A DNA stretch of 64,000 nt. Source: Bacteroidia bacterium. Its GTDB lineage: Bacteria > Bacteroidota > Bacteroidia > B-17B0 > Aurantibacillaceae. Made by a program: the position numbers and the translations under genes. A model generated the notes under the pieces. The model ran no database searches, had not been told where the DNA came from, and was given only the letters and a program-made list of their open reading frames with translations. The stretch's first letter is position 1. The number at the start of each line of letters is the position of its first letter. The stretch lies in assembly GCA_016787785.1 (NCBI GenBank), contig JAEUTO010000005.1:496001-560000 (forward strand), given 5' to 3'. Positions 16,289 through 25,327 of this stretch are shown here, in pieces.

Positions 16289-18046
16289 ATGAAAAAAAAT
16301 CTACTACTTTACCTTTTTGTTGCTTTGACTTTTTATAGTCGCTCGCAATGCGTTTCTGCTTTTTATGATGGCTTCGAATCGGGAAGCTACACGCCAACCT
16401 GGACTTTAGGCACAGGGCTTTCGTCTGCCAGTGTAACAACCGGAAGTGCTTATGCCGGAAACTTTAAAGTTGAGGGAATAGGAGGTACAAGCACACATTT
16501 AACAGGCTTGTCAACTGCTTTTGCGGCTGCAACACCTAATTATATGTCGTGGGCGGTATATCCAACGGGAACAGGAGCCACTAATTATGTAGTTGCCGGC
16601 GATAATGCAGTAACGGCAACTAATTGTATGATGTTTTGCTACTGGCAGGGAGGTACTAATATCAGATTTGTTTCTTCAAGTACACAAATTTATAACTGTA
16701 CACCAAATGCCTGGTATTTTATAGAATTAAAAAATATAAATTTTACCACGCATGTGTTTGACATCTATATCAATAATGTTTTGATCGCCACAGCGTTCCC
16801 ATTCAGATCTGCATCTGTAAATAATTTAACAAGGGTTCATCTTTATAATTTTAATTCGGGTACTGGAATCTGGGACGACGTGAAGGTTGGAAACGGTTTT
16901 TCTGCAAGTGCGTTAACTAACTCTATTTCATGTTTTGGTGGATCTAACGGCTCTGCCACTGTTTCAGTTGTTGGCGGTACAGCGCCTTACACCTATAGCT
17001 GGACCTCTCCTGCTGTTAGCACAACATCTATTGCAAGTAATTTAACTATCGGAAGCTATACCTGTACTGTATCTGATGGAACATGTACAGCTGTTTCATC
17101 TATGGTAATTAATCAGCCTGCGCAAATTGCTATTAGTGCAACACAAACCAATGTAAGCTGTTTTAATGCTTGTACTGCTATCGCCAGCGCAGTTGTAACA
17201 GGTGGTGTTGGTCCTTATACTTATAGTTGGTCGCCATCTGGTGGTCCGGCAAATGTGTCTGCTAATTTATGTGCAGGCAGTTATACCTGTTTAGTAACTG
17301 ATGGAAATGGATGTCCAATGTCACAAGCTTATACTATTTCACAACCTACGCAAATAGTAAGTACTATAAATCAAACAAATATTACTTGCGTAAATCCTGT
17401 GGGCTCTGCTACGGCAAATGTAAGCGGTGGCTCAGGTCCATATACTTACAGCTGGTCTCCTACAGGAGGTAATGCGGCTGTTGCGTCTCCTCTGTCTCCT
17501 GCAAATTATACATGTACTGTTGTAGATGCAAATTTGTGTGCGGCAATGTCAACAGTTAATATAGTTTCAAATACTACAGCTCCTTCTGTTTCAATTGCAG
17601 GTACAAGTGTTATTTGTACTGGGCAAACTGCTACATTGGTTGCAAGTGGTGCCAATACGTATACATGGAATACAAGCTCAAACGCAAGTTCAATAGCAGT
17701 TTCGCCAACTGTAAATACAACCTATACTGTTACCGGAACTAACACTACTAACGGTTGTGTTGCAACAGCAACGGTAACCCAAAACGTGTCATTATGTACA
17801 GGGCTAAATAGTCTTGCAAAAAATAGTTCACCTGCAATAAATGTTTATCCAAATCCAAACAATGGAAAATTCACTATTGTATTTGCCGAGAACGGAAAAT
17901 ACAATTTGATAAATGCACTTGGGCAAGTTGTAAGAGAAATTAATTTAAACGATAGCAATAGTTCAGTAGAATTTTATGGTTTAGCTTCAGGTATCTATTA
18001 CATTACTGGAAATAGTGTGAAAATAAAAGTAATTGTAACTAATTAA
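16289..18046 (+). CDS. SprB-repeat surface protein with T9SS type A sorting domain
   Basis: A 585-aa exported protein with a signal peptide at residues 1-20. Residues about 22-200 look like a jelly-roll, LamG-like domain (FYDGFESGSY ... YFIELKNINF). Three SprB-type repeats follow at about 212-276, 288-352 and 364-426, each with the core PYTYSW and GSYTCTV or a close variant. An Ig-like module lies at about 430-500. The T9SS type A domain is at 516-585 (INVYPNPNNGKF, ASGIYYITG). SprB itself is the gliding adhesin of Flavobacterium; the repeats occur in many surface adhesins, so adhesion is the inferred role. It lies 6 bp upstream of maf. A TATCTTCG -7-like element is at 16265-16272. Confidence 0.87.
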   Translation: MKKNLLLYLFVALTFYSRSQCVSAFYDGFESGSYTPTWTLGTGLSSASVTTGSAYAGNFKVEGIGGTSTHLTGLSTAFAAATPNYMSWAVYPTGTGATNYVVAGDNAVTATNCMMFCYWQGGTNIRFVSSSTQIYNCTPNAWYFIELKNINFTTHVFDIYINNVLIATAFPFRSASVNNLTRVHLYNFNSGTGIWDDVKVGNGFSASALTNSISCFGGSNGSATVSVVGGTAPYTYSWTSPAVSTTSIASNLTIGSYTCTVSDGTCTAVSSMVINQPAQIAISATQTNVSCFNACTAIASAVVTGGVGPYTYSWSPSGGPANVSANLCAGSYTCLVTDGNGCPMSQAYTISQPTQIVSTINQTNITCVNPVGSATANVSGGSGPYTYSWSPTGGNAAVASPLSPANYTCTVVDANLCAAMSTVNIVSNTTAPSVSIAGTSVICTGQTATLVASGANTYTWNTSSNASSIAVSPTVNTTYTVTGTNTTNGCVATATVTQNVSLCTGLNSLAKNSSPAINVYPNPNNGKFTIVFAENGKYNLINALGQVVREINLNDSNSSVEFYGLASGIYYITGNSVKIKVIVTN

Positions 18047-18052
18047 TAAAGG

Positions 18053-18652
18053 ATGGGAAATAGCGTAGAGGAAATAATCAAAAATTTTCCTTATAAATTA
18101 ATATTAGGTTCTGCTTCGCCAAGGAGGCAGGACCTTTTAAAAAGCCTTGGCTTCGAGTTCTTAAATAAACCTATAAAAGCAGATGAGTCTTTATGGCCAA
18201 AAGAACTTAAGGCACAGGAGATCCCCATTTTTTTAGCGGAGTTAAAAGCAGATGCTTATGAGGAGCCATTGAAAGAAGACGAATTATTAATTACAGCAGA
18301 TACGGTTGTTTGGTGCGATGGCAAAGTTTTTAATAAGCCTGAGAATTTCGCGGAAGGAAAAAAGATGCTCGAAACCTTGAGCGGAAAAATGCACGAAGTT
18401 TTTACGGCTGTCTGTTTAAAAAGCGCCAACAAACAAACTACTTTTTACGATGTGAGTAAAGTGTACTTCAAAAAATTAAAGACCGAAGAGATAGAATATT
18501 ATCTTACCAATTTTAGTCCTTACGATAAAGCCGGTGGTTATGGGGTGCAGGACTGGATCGGTTATATTGGCATTGATAAAATAGATGGAAGTTTTTATAA
18601 TGTAATGGGTTTACCTGTTAAGGAATTATATGAGGAATTAATAAAATTCTAA
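18053..18652 (+). CDS. maf: Maf-like nucleoside triphosphate pyrophosphatase
   Basis: A 199-aa cytoplasmic protein. The N-terminal motif LILGSASPRRQDLLKSLG, the central DELLITADTVVW and the C-terminal YDKAGGYGVQDWIG define the Maf/YhdE family. These enzymes hydrolyse dTTP/UTP or modified nucleotides to monophosphates as housecleaning. It begins 6 bp after the SprB-repeat gene, probably by simple read-through, since no functional link is evident. A strong terminator follows. Confidence 0.95.
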   Translation: MGNSVEEIIKNFPYKLILGSASPRRQDLLKSLGFEFLNKPIKADESLWPKELKAQEIPIFLAELKADAYEEPLKEDELLITADTVVWCDGKVFNKPENFAEGKKMLETLSGKMHEVFTAVCLKSANKQTTFYDVSKVYFKKLKTEEIEYYLTNFSPYDKAGGYGVQDWIGYIGIDKIDGSFYNVMGLPVKELYEELIKF

Positions 18653-18656
18653 AATA

Positions 18657-18691
18657 AAAAAAGCGCATTTATTACGAATGCGCTTTTTTTT
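18657..18691. terminator. Bidirectional terminator between maf and the plug-only gene
   Basis: A 9-bp perfect stem (AAGCGCATT 18661-18669 with AATGCGCTT 18677-18685) with A and T tracts on the two sides serves both convergent genes. Confidence 0.88.
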
Positions 18692-18701
18692 ATTAAGCAT
18701 C

Positions 18702-19547
18702 TTATTGTGCTTTTTCTTTTAATTTTTCTTCTTCAATTTCCTTTAAACGTGCCTCTTCGTCTAGTTTTGCTTTTTCAATACGTTTCTTTTCAATTATCTT
18801 TTCGCGGTATGCATTATTTCTCATATTCTTTTCGCGAATACCACTAAAATAACTTTTGGTTGTTATAATTACCACACCACCCATTACATCGCCATACATG
18901 GCCGGAACACCGCCACTAAATACAGTTAAGTTCTCAATACCTAAACCCGGAATTGTGCTGGCGCCCATAGTTCTTACACCATCTACAAAATAACCGGTAG
19001 CATCGCCACGAGTACCTCTAAAATGCAATTCGCCATTTGTTTCAATCACATCAGAAGAAATGCTTGTTAATGTGCCTTTTATATTTCCCCGGTCAGCGCC
19101 CGCTAACTGTAATAATTCTGTGGCGTCAAGGCTTTTCATTGTGTACATGCTTTTATCTACTCCCGAGTTAGTGTAATCATAGGCTTTTGCCGTAACAGTT
19201 ACTCCCTCGAGGGTATTAGGTGTAATCTTTACATCTACATAAGTGGCCTCATTGGGTACAACTTTTATTTTATTTACAGGTTGGGTCTGATGTCCCGCTT
19301 CTATTATCACCAGATCATACGTGCCGGGGTTTAAAGGTTTGTATTTATATCTACCCTGAGCGTCGGTTTGAGTGCCTCCTATAAGAACGTTACCCTGTAA
19401 GATCTTTACGGTGGCAAATTCTACCGGTTCAAGCTCTGTATTTTTAATAATTCCACGGATCTCACCATAGCCTTGCGCTATAGTACTAAGTCCAAACACC
19501 ATGAATAGTGCGGAAAGGACTGCTGTTTTAAGTTTTAAAGTTTTCAT
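18702..19547 (-). CDS. Carboxypeptidase-regulatory plus TonB-receptor plug domain protein without a barrel
   Basis: A 281-aa exported protein with a signal peptide at about residues 1-24 (ending TIAQG). A carboxypeptidase-regulatory/Ig-like domain spans about 27-110 (GEIRGIIKNTELEPVEFATVKI, TDAQGRYKYKPL). A TonB-dependent receptor plug follows at about 120-230 (FRGTRGDATGYFVDGVRTMG, PAMYGDVMGGVVIITTK). It then ends in a charged helix of Lys/Glu repeats, while real TonB-dependent receptors continue for 500 or more residues as a 22-strand barrel. A terminator immediately downstream shows that no barrel remnant exists. It is divergent from an ECF sigma gene. Function is unknown, perhaps a periplasmic signalling or scaffold protein. 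Confidence 0.8.
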   Translation of the reverse strand: MKTLKLKTAVLSALFMVFGLSTIAQGYGEIRGIIKNTELEPVEFATVKILQGNVLIGGTQTDAQGRYKYKPLNPGTYDLVIIEAGHQTQPVNKIKVVPNEATYVDVKITPNTLEGVTVTAKAYDYTNSGVDKSMYTMKSLDATELLQLAGADRGNIKGTLTSISSDVIETNGELHFRGTRGDATGYFVDGVRTMGASTIPGLGIENLTVFSGGVPAMYGDVMGGVVIITTKSYFSGIREKNMRNNAYREKIIEKKRIEKAKLDEEARLKEIEEEKLKEKAQ

Positions 19548-19682
19548 AATTTCTGTTTTTAAAGGTTTATATTAATTTGTACCGGTTTCTGATAATAAGA
19601 CAGAAATAGTGGGATATTCCATAAATAAATTATTTTTATGGAATAATAAACTAAAAGCGTCTTAATAGAGAGAAACGGATTT

Positions 19683-20279
19683 ATGTGGTTATTTAAAAAA
19701 AGAGATTTTGCCACGGATGAGGAACTTGCCCTGAATTACTTTAATACAGGCGATAAAGAACTTGTGGGCCTGCTTTTTGAAAAACATGTAAAAACGGTTT
19801 TTGGGGTTTGCTTATTTTATTTCAGAGATAAGGATGTTGCCAAAGATGCAGTGATGCAAATATTTGAGAAGTTGATCACTGAATTAAAAAAGACAGAAGT
19901 AAAGAATTTTAGAGGTTGGTTAAGTTTTGTGGTAAGAAATTATTGTATTAGCGAGATCCGCAAGAATAAAAATAAACATAGGTTACCCGAAAGTTATTTG
20001 GAATTTGAATTAACGGAGACGACAATTGAAGAAGAAGAGAAAGTTTTAGGAGTGAGCGATGAAGTAATGATGGACCATATGCAGGCAGGTTTGTTAGAAC
20101 TGAAAGAAAATCAAAAAATTTGTGTCGAATTATTTTATTTAAAAGGGCAGAGCTACCAGCAAATTTGTGATAAAACAAATTTTTCTTTGAACGAGGTAAA
20201 AAGTTTTATTCAAAACGGTAAACGAAATTTGAAATTAGTAATTGAAGCAAAAATTAAAAACAGAAAAAATGCAGGTTGA
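19683..20279 (+). CDS. ECF RNA polymerase sigma factor
   Basis: A 198-aa sigma-70-family protein of ECF size. Region 2 is seen as LLFEKHVKTVFGVCLFYF and DAVMQIFEKLI, then FRGWLSFVVRNYCISEIRK. Region 4 is a helix-turn-helix: LKENQKICVELFYLKGQSYQQICDKTNFSLNEVKSFIQNGKRNLK (split here: starts LKENQ, ends RNLK). The downstream gene overlaps it by 11 bp and encodes a single-pass membrane protein with TPR repeats, which has the position and topology of an anti-sigma factor. The sensed signal and regulon are unknown. The plug-only gene, divergent across 135 bp, is a candidate target. Confidence 0.9.
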   Translation: MWLFKKRDFATDEELALNYFNTGDKELVGLLFEKHVKTVFGVCLFYFRDKDVAKDAVMQIFEKLITELKKTEVKNFRGWLSFVVRNYCISEIRKNKNKHRLPESYLEFELTETTIEEEEKVLGVSDEVMMDHMQAGLLELKENQKICVELFYLKGQSYQQICDKTNFSLNEVKSFIQNGKRNLKLVIEAKIKNRKNAG

Positions 20280-21276
20280 TAAAAATAATATAGACGATCT
20301 TGATTATCTTGCCCAACTTGGCTTTGAGAAGGTGGCTGTAAACGAGGCCGATCTTGCCGACCTAAAATCGAAGGTGAAGAACCGTACCTTTTCTTATAAC
20401 AATGGTATTTACTTTGGTTTTATTAGTTTGATCATCGGCATATTTATTGGCGTATCCTTATTTTTTATGATCGATAATAAGCCGGTGCTTTATTCGTCAA
20501 ACACACCAAACAAGATCTTAAATGATGCATTGTCTGCTAAAAAAGTAATTACTGAAAAACCGATTATATTAGATACTATTAACATCGTTAAAGAGAATTT
20601 TATTCATACTTCTTCTGTTGTTGATCATGTTACAGATAATGCAGGTAATACTTATTATACAGCAAACGATTCAGTAGTAATGATTCCTTCACAACCAATT
20701 GATGTTTCGGCAATGCTTGGTAAAGGAACCGGCGAGTCAAAGATCAAATACATCACCAACGCGCCCATAGTTTACATTCACGATCTTAAAGTAACTAATT
20801 ATACAACCCTATATTTTAAAAAGAACCAATATATAAAGTTGCCACTCAAAGGTGCATTATCGGTTGCATATGCTAACAAAGAAGATATTAATAAGGTTAA
20901 CTCAGGTTTAAAACAGAGTGCCGATTATTTTCTGCATGAAGAATTTTCGGATGCTTTATTGTCTTTTAAAAACGGTAACTACTCACAATGCATTTATTCT
21001 TTAAACGTAATTTCAGGATACAACGATAACGACATTAACTGTAATTTTTATATGGGAATGAGTTATTATTACAAAAAGAACTATGAAAAGGCTGCCGAGT
21101 ATTTAGAACGGTGTATTGAAGATCAAAACAATGCTTTCTTACAAGAAGCTATGTTTTACAAGGCTCTTGCGTTGTATGAAAATGGAGATAAAGCGCCAGC
21201 GCTTGAAGAATTTAAAGTTATTGCCGACGAAGGCGAGTTTTATGCGGAAAAAGCAAAAGCGTTCTTAAAAAAATAA
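20269..21276 (+). CDS. Single-pass membrane protein with C-terminal TPR repeats, putative anti-sigma partner
   Basis: The start is ATG 20269 (335 aa); the frame extends 9 codons further but there lies within the sigma gene. The layout is a cytoplasmic N-terminus of about 45 residues (LDYLAQLGFEKVAVNEADLADLK), one membrane helix at about 46-67, a long periplasmic linker, and two to three TPR-like units at about 215-330 (CNFYMGMSYYYKKNYEKAAEYLE, AMFYKALALYENGDKAPALEEF; read as separate helices). It overlaps the sigma gene by 11 bp, typical of sigma/anti-sigma pairs. The N-terminus does not show a classical zinc anti-sigma domain, so the role is inferred from position and topology. Confidence 0.72.
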   Translation: MQVDKNNIDDLDYLAQLGFEKVAVNEADLADLKSKVKNRTFSYNNGIYFGFISLIIGIFIGVSLFFMIDNKPVLYSSNTPNKILNDALSAKKVITEKPIILDTINIVKENFIHTSSVVDHVTDNAGNTYYTANDSVVMIPSQPIDVSAMLGKGTGESKIKYITNAPIVYIHDLKVTNYTTLYFKKNQYIKLPLKGALSVAYANKEDINKVNSGLKQSADYFLHEEFSDALLSFKNGNYSQCIYSLNVISGYNDNDINCNFYMGMSYYYKKNYEKAAEYLERCIEDQNNAFLQEAMFYKALALYENGDKAPALEEFKVIADEGEFYAEKAKAFLKK

Positions 21277-21954
21277 TTATGATTTCTTGGTTAAAATTAA
21301 AAAGTCCTTTAAATAAAAAGGTTCAAAATAAGCAACGTCTTCAAATTTCTTTTCTAAATATTTTTTGTAAGAAAGATCGCACATATTTTTTGCGCTTGGT
21401 AAAATCCCCTCTATGAAAGCGGCGTTTTTTAGCGCACCCAAAAGCTCTTTACACTTAAGCATACCGTCGCCAAAAAAATAAATTTTTTCAAACTCAGAAA
21501 ATTGTTGAATAGAATTTTCATCCACGATCAACGCTTCGGTATCTTTTAATTGTTTTAGATCTTTATCGTAAACGGCTGTATAAATTTCCATCCTTCTTGC
21601 GTCTATCATCGGACAATAAACCGCTGCATCGTCTTTGATCAACGCACTATTGGTCATTATTTGCAAAGTATCTAATGCAATTAAAGGAATGTTTAAACTA
21701 AATGCCAAACCTTTTGCTGCACTAACGCCAATACGCAAGCCGGTGTATGAACCGGGTCCCTTACTTATGGCAACAGCATTTAATTCTTTAACCGAAATGT
21801 TAGCAGTCTTTAAAACTTCTTCAATAAACACGTGTAAATTTTCAGCGTGCGTAAAGCCATCATTTATTTCTTTTAAAGAAATAAGCTCGCTATTTTTACT
21901 AAGCGATACAGAGCAAACGGTTGAAGACGTTTCAATATTTAAAATAAAAGCCAC
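21277..21954 (-). CDS. tsaB: tRNA threonylcarbamoyladenosine biosynthesis protein TsaB
   Basis: A 225-aa ASKHA-fold protein. Motifs are LNIETSSTVCSVSL, THAENLHVFIEEVL and SKGPGSYTGLRIGVSAAKGLA. TsaB is the scaffold that, with TsaD and TsaE, transfers the threonylcarbamoyl group to A37 of ANN-decoding tRNAs. It lacks the metal-binding His pair of TsaD, as expected. The start is GTG. It abuts the HlyD adaptor stop codon with no gap and its own stop is adjacent to the convergent TPR gene stop. Confidence 0.95.
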   Translation of the reverse strand: MAFILNIETSSTVCSVSLSKNSELISLKEINDGFTHAENLHVFIEEVLKTANISVKELNAVAISKGPGSYTGLRIGVSAAKGLAFSLNIPLIALDTLQIMTNSALIKDDAAVYCPMIDARRMEIYTAVYDKDLKQLKDTEALIVDENSIQQFSEFEKIYFFGDGMLKCKELLGALKNAAFIEGILPSAKNMCDLSYKKYLEKKFEDVAYFEPFYLKDFLILTKKS

Positions 21955-23301
21955 TTAACGTTCGGTTTTATAAAGGTCTTCCTTTTTTACGATCTTTATT
22001 TTAGAGGCTTCTTTTAAACTTTTAGATACGGCAGCATACGGACCACAAATTACCTCTTGCTTATCAGTTAAGCCGGTCATAATTTCAATAAAATCATTAT
22101 CCTGTATGCCCGTTTTAACTTCTACTTGTTTGGCAGTTCCATCGGTGTTAACTACAAAAACATATTCTTTAATTTTTACTTCTTCTTTTTTATTCTCTTT
22201 CTCTTCAAGATCATTTTTTACTTTTACATCGCGACTATCTTCATTCTGCCCAACATTTAAGGAATCCGGGTTACGTGTTGTTACTGCCTGTATTGGAATA
22301 GCAATTACATTTACCACTTTTCTTGTTTGAATGTCTACACTGGCACTCATGCCTGGTCTGAATGGAATTTCATTTTTATCTGAAATTAAAAATTGATACG
22401 ACTCTCTCAACAATCTGATCTTCACAACAAAGTTAGTTACCTGATCAACCGAAATACCCATGCTGTTTGATGAATTTGCTATCTCTGTTACAATGCCTTT
22501 AAATTTTTTATCCATGTAAGCATCCACTTCAATTAATGCGGTATCATTTTTGTGCACTTTAATAATATCATTCTCGTTCACTTCAACACTTACTTCCATT
22601 TCATTTAAATTGGCCAAACGCAATATTTCTGTTCCAGCCATGCCGCTTACACCAACTACACGCTCACCTTTTTCAACGCTTAGTTTAGAAACCGTTCCGT
22701 CAACGGGTGCGTAAATGAAAGTCTTATCTAGATTTGTATTAGCTTCTTTTAAAGTTGCTTCGCTGCTTTGAATATTGAACTGGCTCGCATTTACGCCTGC
22801 TTCCAATGCCATTACATTTGCTTTTGCAGATTCGTATTGCGCTTTAAAACCATCAAATTCCTGTTGCGAGATAGCATTTTGTTCTAACAATTTTTTATTA
22901 CGATTAAACATGGCTTCACTATTTGCTAAATTAGCCTTTGCCTGTTCTAGCTGAGCCATAGCGGTTTTTAAATTAGCTTTGGTTGTATTTACGTTGGCAT
23001 TTACTCTGTCAATAGCACTTACATACAGATCTGGTTTTATACGGCATAACAGATCACCTTTTTTAACCTGATCACCCTCTTTCACAGTCATCTCGGTTAT
23101 TTCACCGCTTACATCACTGCTTAATTTTAGCTCGGTCTCTGGTTGGATCTTACCTGTGGCAGAAACTAATTCAATAATCGTACGCGTGGTTGCTTTTTGT
23201 GTGTATACTTCAAAAGGCTTATTGCCATTCATGTATTTAACCAATACTACCGATAAAATAATTACAACACCAATTCCAATTATCCAATATATTCTTTTCA
23301 T
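21955..23301 (-). CDS. HlyD/MacA-type periplasmic adaptor of an efflux system
   Basis: A 448-aa membrane-fusion protein. It has an N-terminal anchor (about residues 5-24), a lipoyl-like half (GKIQPETELKLSSDVSGEIT, VKEGDQVKKGDLLCRI), a long helical hairpin (about 85-195), a second lipoyl half (FIYAPVDGTVSKLSV) and beta-barrel/proximal domains. A Lys/Glu-rich insert (about residues 360-385, EKENKKEEVKIKEY) is unusual. These adaptors link an inner-membrane ABC or RND pump to a TolC-type channel. Neither partner is adjacent, so the transport substrate is unknown. The stop codon directly abuts the tsaB start, giving a two-gene unit. Confidence 0.9.
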   Translation of the reverse strand: MKRIYWIIGIGVVIILSVVLVKYMNGNKPFEVYTQKATTRTIIELVSATGKIQPETELKLSSDVSGEITEMTVKEGDQVKKGDLLCRIKPDLYVSAIDRVNANVNTTKANLKTAMAQLEQAKANLANSEAMFNRNKKLLEQNAISQQEFDGFKAQYESAKANVMALEAGVNASQFNIQSSEATLKEANTNLDKTFIYAPVDGTVSKLSVEKGERVVGVSGMAGTEILRLANLNEMEVSVEVNENDIIKVHKNDTALIEVDAYMDKKFKGIVTEIANSSNSMGISVDQVTNFVVKIRLLRESYQFLISDKNEIPFRPGMSASVDIQTRKVVNVIAIPIQAVTTRNPDSLNVGQNEDSRDVKVKNDLEEKENKKEEVKIKEYVFVVNTDGTAKQVEVKTGIQDNDFIEIMTGLTDKQEVICGPYAAVSKSLKEASKIKIVKKEDLYKTER

Positions 23302-23545
23302 ATTAATTCTTATTTTCTGTGTTTTTATGATACAAAAAATATTTATTCAAATTTAACTAAATAAATAGGTTTAAGCTTAAAACCAAAAGCAAATTTATGG
23401 GCTTAATAAACAATATTTGCCTCTTGTGGAATATCACATAAGAAGTATACAGAACCATTTGTTTGAGTTTGATGGCCAGTTATCAGATTCCGGCTGCGAA
23501 TAAATTTTCATGAAGGTAACTTAGAGGTACCAAAACTTAATAGAC

Positions 23546-25240
23546 ATGAAAAAAAATTTACTCATTTTGTTTGCGGCTCTTGCAGCGGGCCTCAGTAGTC
23601 AGACACAGGCTTATCTCGACATTAATAATGTAAAAGCCCTTATTATGAATCGGAACGACATGTTCTGGAATCTTGCTTCCGGAAATGCATCCTATGAAGT
23701 GCCAAAAAATTCAGGTAAGCATTGCAATTTTGCAAGCTCGGTTTGGCTCGGTGGTCTTGATGGTGGTGGCCAGCTTCATATGGCGGGCATGACCTATAGG
23801 CAAAATGGGGTGGATTTCTGGCTAGGCCCTTTAGACACTATTAGTGGAAATATTGATAACGCAACTTCTAATAATTTTGACAAAGTATGGAAAGTGAGCA
23901 CAAACGATATTAATTCGTTCCTTGTAGCTTATGCCAACGGATCAATTACTGCTAACACTTATGTTCCTACAAATGATATTTTAACCTGGCCCGCACATGG
24001 CAATGTTTCCGGAGGTTATTCACATTATCTTGCTCCGTTTATAGACGTTGACAATGATGGTATCTATAACCCTTATAACGGCGACTACCCAAAAATTAAA
24101 GGTGATCAAATGATCTTTTATGTTTGTAACGATAAAAAGTCATCTCATACAGAAACGCAAGGAGTAGCTCTCGGCGTTGAGATCCAGGTATCGGCTTACG
24201 CATATAATTGCCCGGCCGTTTTAGCATCCTACCCTGAGTTAAACAACACTACATTTTATAATTACAAAGTATTTAACCGCTCAAGTATACAGTATAATAG
24301 TACAATGGTGGGTATATGGAGCGATGTTGATCTTGGTAATTATACAGACGATTATATTGGTTGCGACCCACAGGCAAGTATCGGTTATGCGTACAATGCA
24401 GATAGTCTGGATGGTAGTTATGGAAATTTTCCGCCAATCACATCTTACCAGGTATTAAAAGGACCACTTGCCAACCCAATGGATGCAGTAGATAACAATC
24501 ATAACGGTTTAATTGATGAACCAATGGAAGACACAAGATTTAATAATTTTATGTATTATAATAATAACATAGGCGCATTTCCCCCGCAAACTAATAACCC
24601 CGGCGTTGCGATTCATTATTATAATTACATGAGGTCGATCTGGTTAGATGGCTCACCTTTAAAAGGCGATTCAACAGGTTATCTTTATGGCAATTCTTCA
24701 CCTGCAATTCCTTATGCATATCCTGGCAATCCACAACTTAATACAGGTTGGAATGAATACACAAAAAATAATTTAAAAGGAGACAGACGTTTTATTATTG
24801 GTAATGGCCCTTTCACTTTTTTACCAAATGCTGTTTTCGAAATGGATTTTTCAGTATTAACAACTTTTGATAGTAGTGCAACGGGACATAAAAATATCGC
24901 TAAAATGAAAAATCAAAATGCTGTTGTGAAAAATTTTTACGACCTGGCTAACAAGCCCAGTTGTATAGCACTTGTGAGCGGTATCAGTGAAACAATGATC
25001 GAAAAAATAAATGTAAGTATTGTTCCAAATCCGGCTTCCGATCTTATTTATATCTATTCAAGCAAAGATCTAACAAATTCTGAAATAAAATTATACAATA
25101 GCCTTGGGCAAGTGGTTTTTTCTGATAAAATACTTAGCGAAACATATAAGGTAAATTTAAAAGATCTTTCAAATGGCCTTTATATAGTTGAAATAAAAGG
25201 CGATCATATTTTTGGGAATAGTAAAATGATCAAAAATTAA
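23546..25240 (+). CDS. Exported protein with T9SS type A sorting domain
   Basis: A 564-aa protein with a signal peptide at about residues 1-20. Residues 22-485 form a large domain of unknown function with many aromatic and Asn/Asp-rich loops. One loop, DVDNDGIYNPYNGDYP (about 171-186), resembles thrombospondin type 3/calcium loops, and DNNHNGLIDEPMED is a second such loop. The last 75 residues are a type A T9SS domain: VSIVPNPASDLIYIYS, LYNSLGQVVFSDK, LSNGLYIVEIKG. Secretion to the surface or medium via T9SS is well supported; the activity is not recognised. It is monocistronic with its own terminator. Confidence 0.82.
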   Translation: MKKNLLILFAALAAGLSSQTQAYLDINNVKALIMNRNDMFWNLASGNASYEVPKNSGKHCNFASSVWLGGLDGGGQLHMAGMTYRQNGVDFWLGPLDTISGNIDNATSNNFDKVWKVSTNDINSFLVAYANGSITANTYVPTNDILTWPAHGNVSGGYSHYLAPFIDVDNDGIYNPYNGDYPKIKGDQMIFYVCNDKKSSHTETQGVALGVEIQVSAYAYNCPAVLASYPELNNTTFYNYKVFNRSSIQYNSTMVGIWSDVDLGNYTDDYIGCDPQASIGYAYNADSLDGSYGNFPPITSYQVLKGPLANPMDAVDNNHNGLIDEPMEDTRFNNFMYYNNNIGAFPPQTNNPGVAIHYYNYMRSIWLDGSPLKGDSTGYLYGNSSPAIPYAYPGNPQLNTGWNEYTKNNLKGDRRFIIGNGPFTFLPNAVFEMDFSVLTTFDSSATGHKNIAKMKNQNAVVKNFYDLANKPSCIALVSGISETMIEKINVSIVPNPASDLIYIYSSKDLTNSEIKLYNSLGQVVFSDKILSETYKVNLKDLSNGLYIVEIKGDHIFGNSKMIKN

Positions 25241-25263
25241 CAGTTTAAAGTTTAAATTACACT

Positions 25264-25298
25264 AAAAAGCACAGAGAATAAAGCTCTGTGCTTTTTGT
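25264..25298 (+). terminator. Terminator of the T9SS gene overlapping the next promoter
   Basis: A 13-bp perfect stem (25264-25276 with 25284-25296) and 7-nt loop lead into T residues. The T tract is also the likely -33 element of the next gene's promoter. Confidence 0.9.
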
Positions 25299-25321
25299 TT
25301 ACATTGCTTGTGCTAACTTTG
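25294..25321 (+). promoter_or_regulatory. Bacteroidota-type promoter for the DUF255 gene
   Basis: TTTG at 25294-25297 and TAACTTTG at 25314-25321 match the -33 TTTG and -7 TAnnTTTG elements of the phylum's housekeeping sigma factor, though the 16-nt spacing is slightly short. The start codon at 25328 follows by 6 nt, so the leader would be nearly absent. Confidence 0.45.
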
Positions 25322-25327
25322 CAAGCT

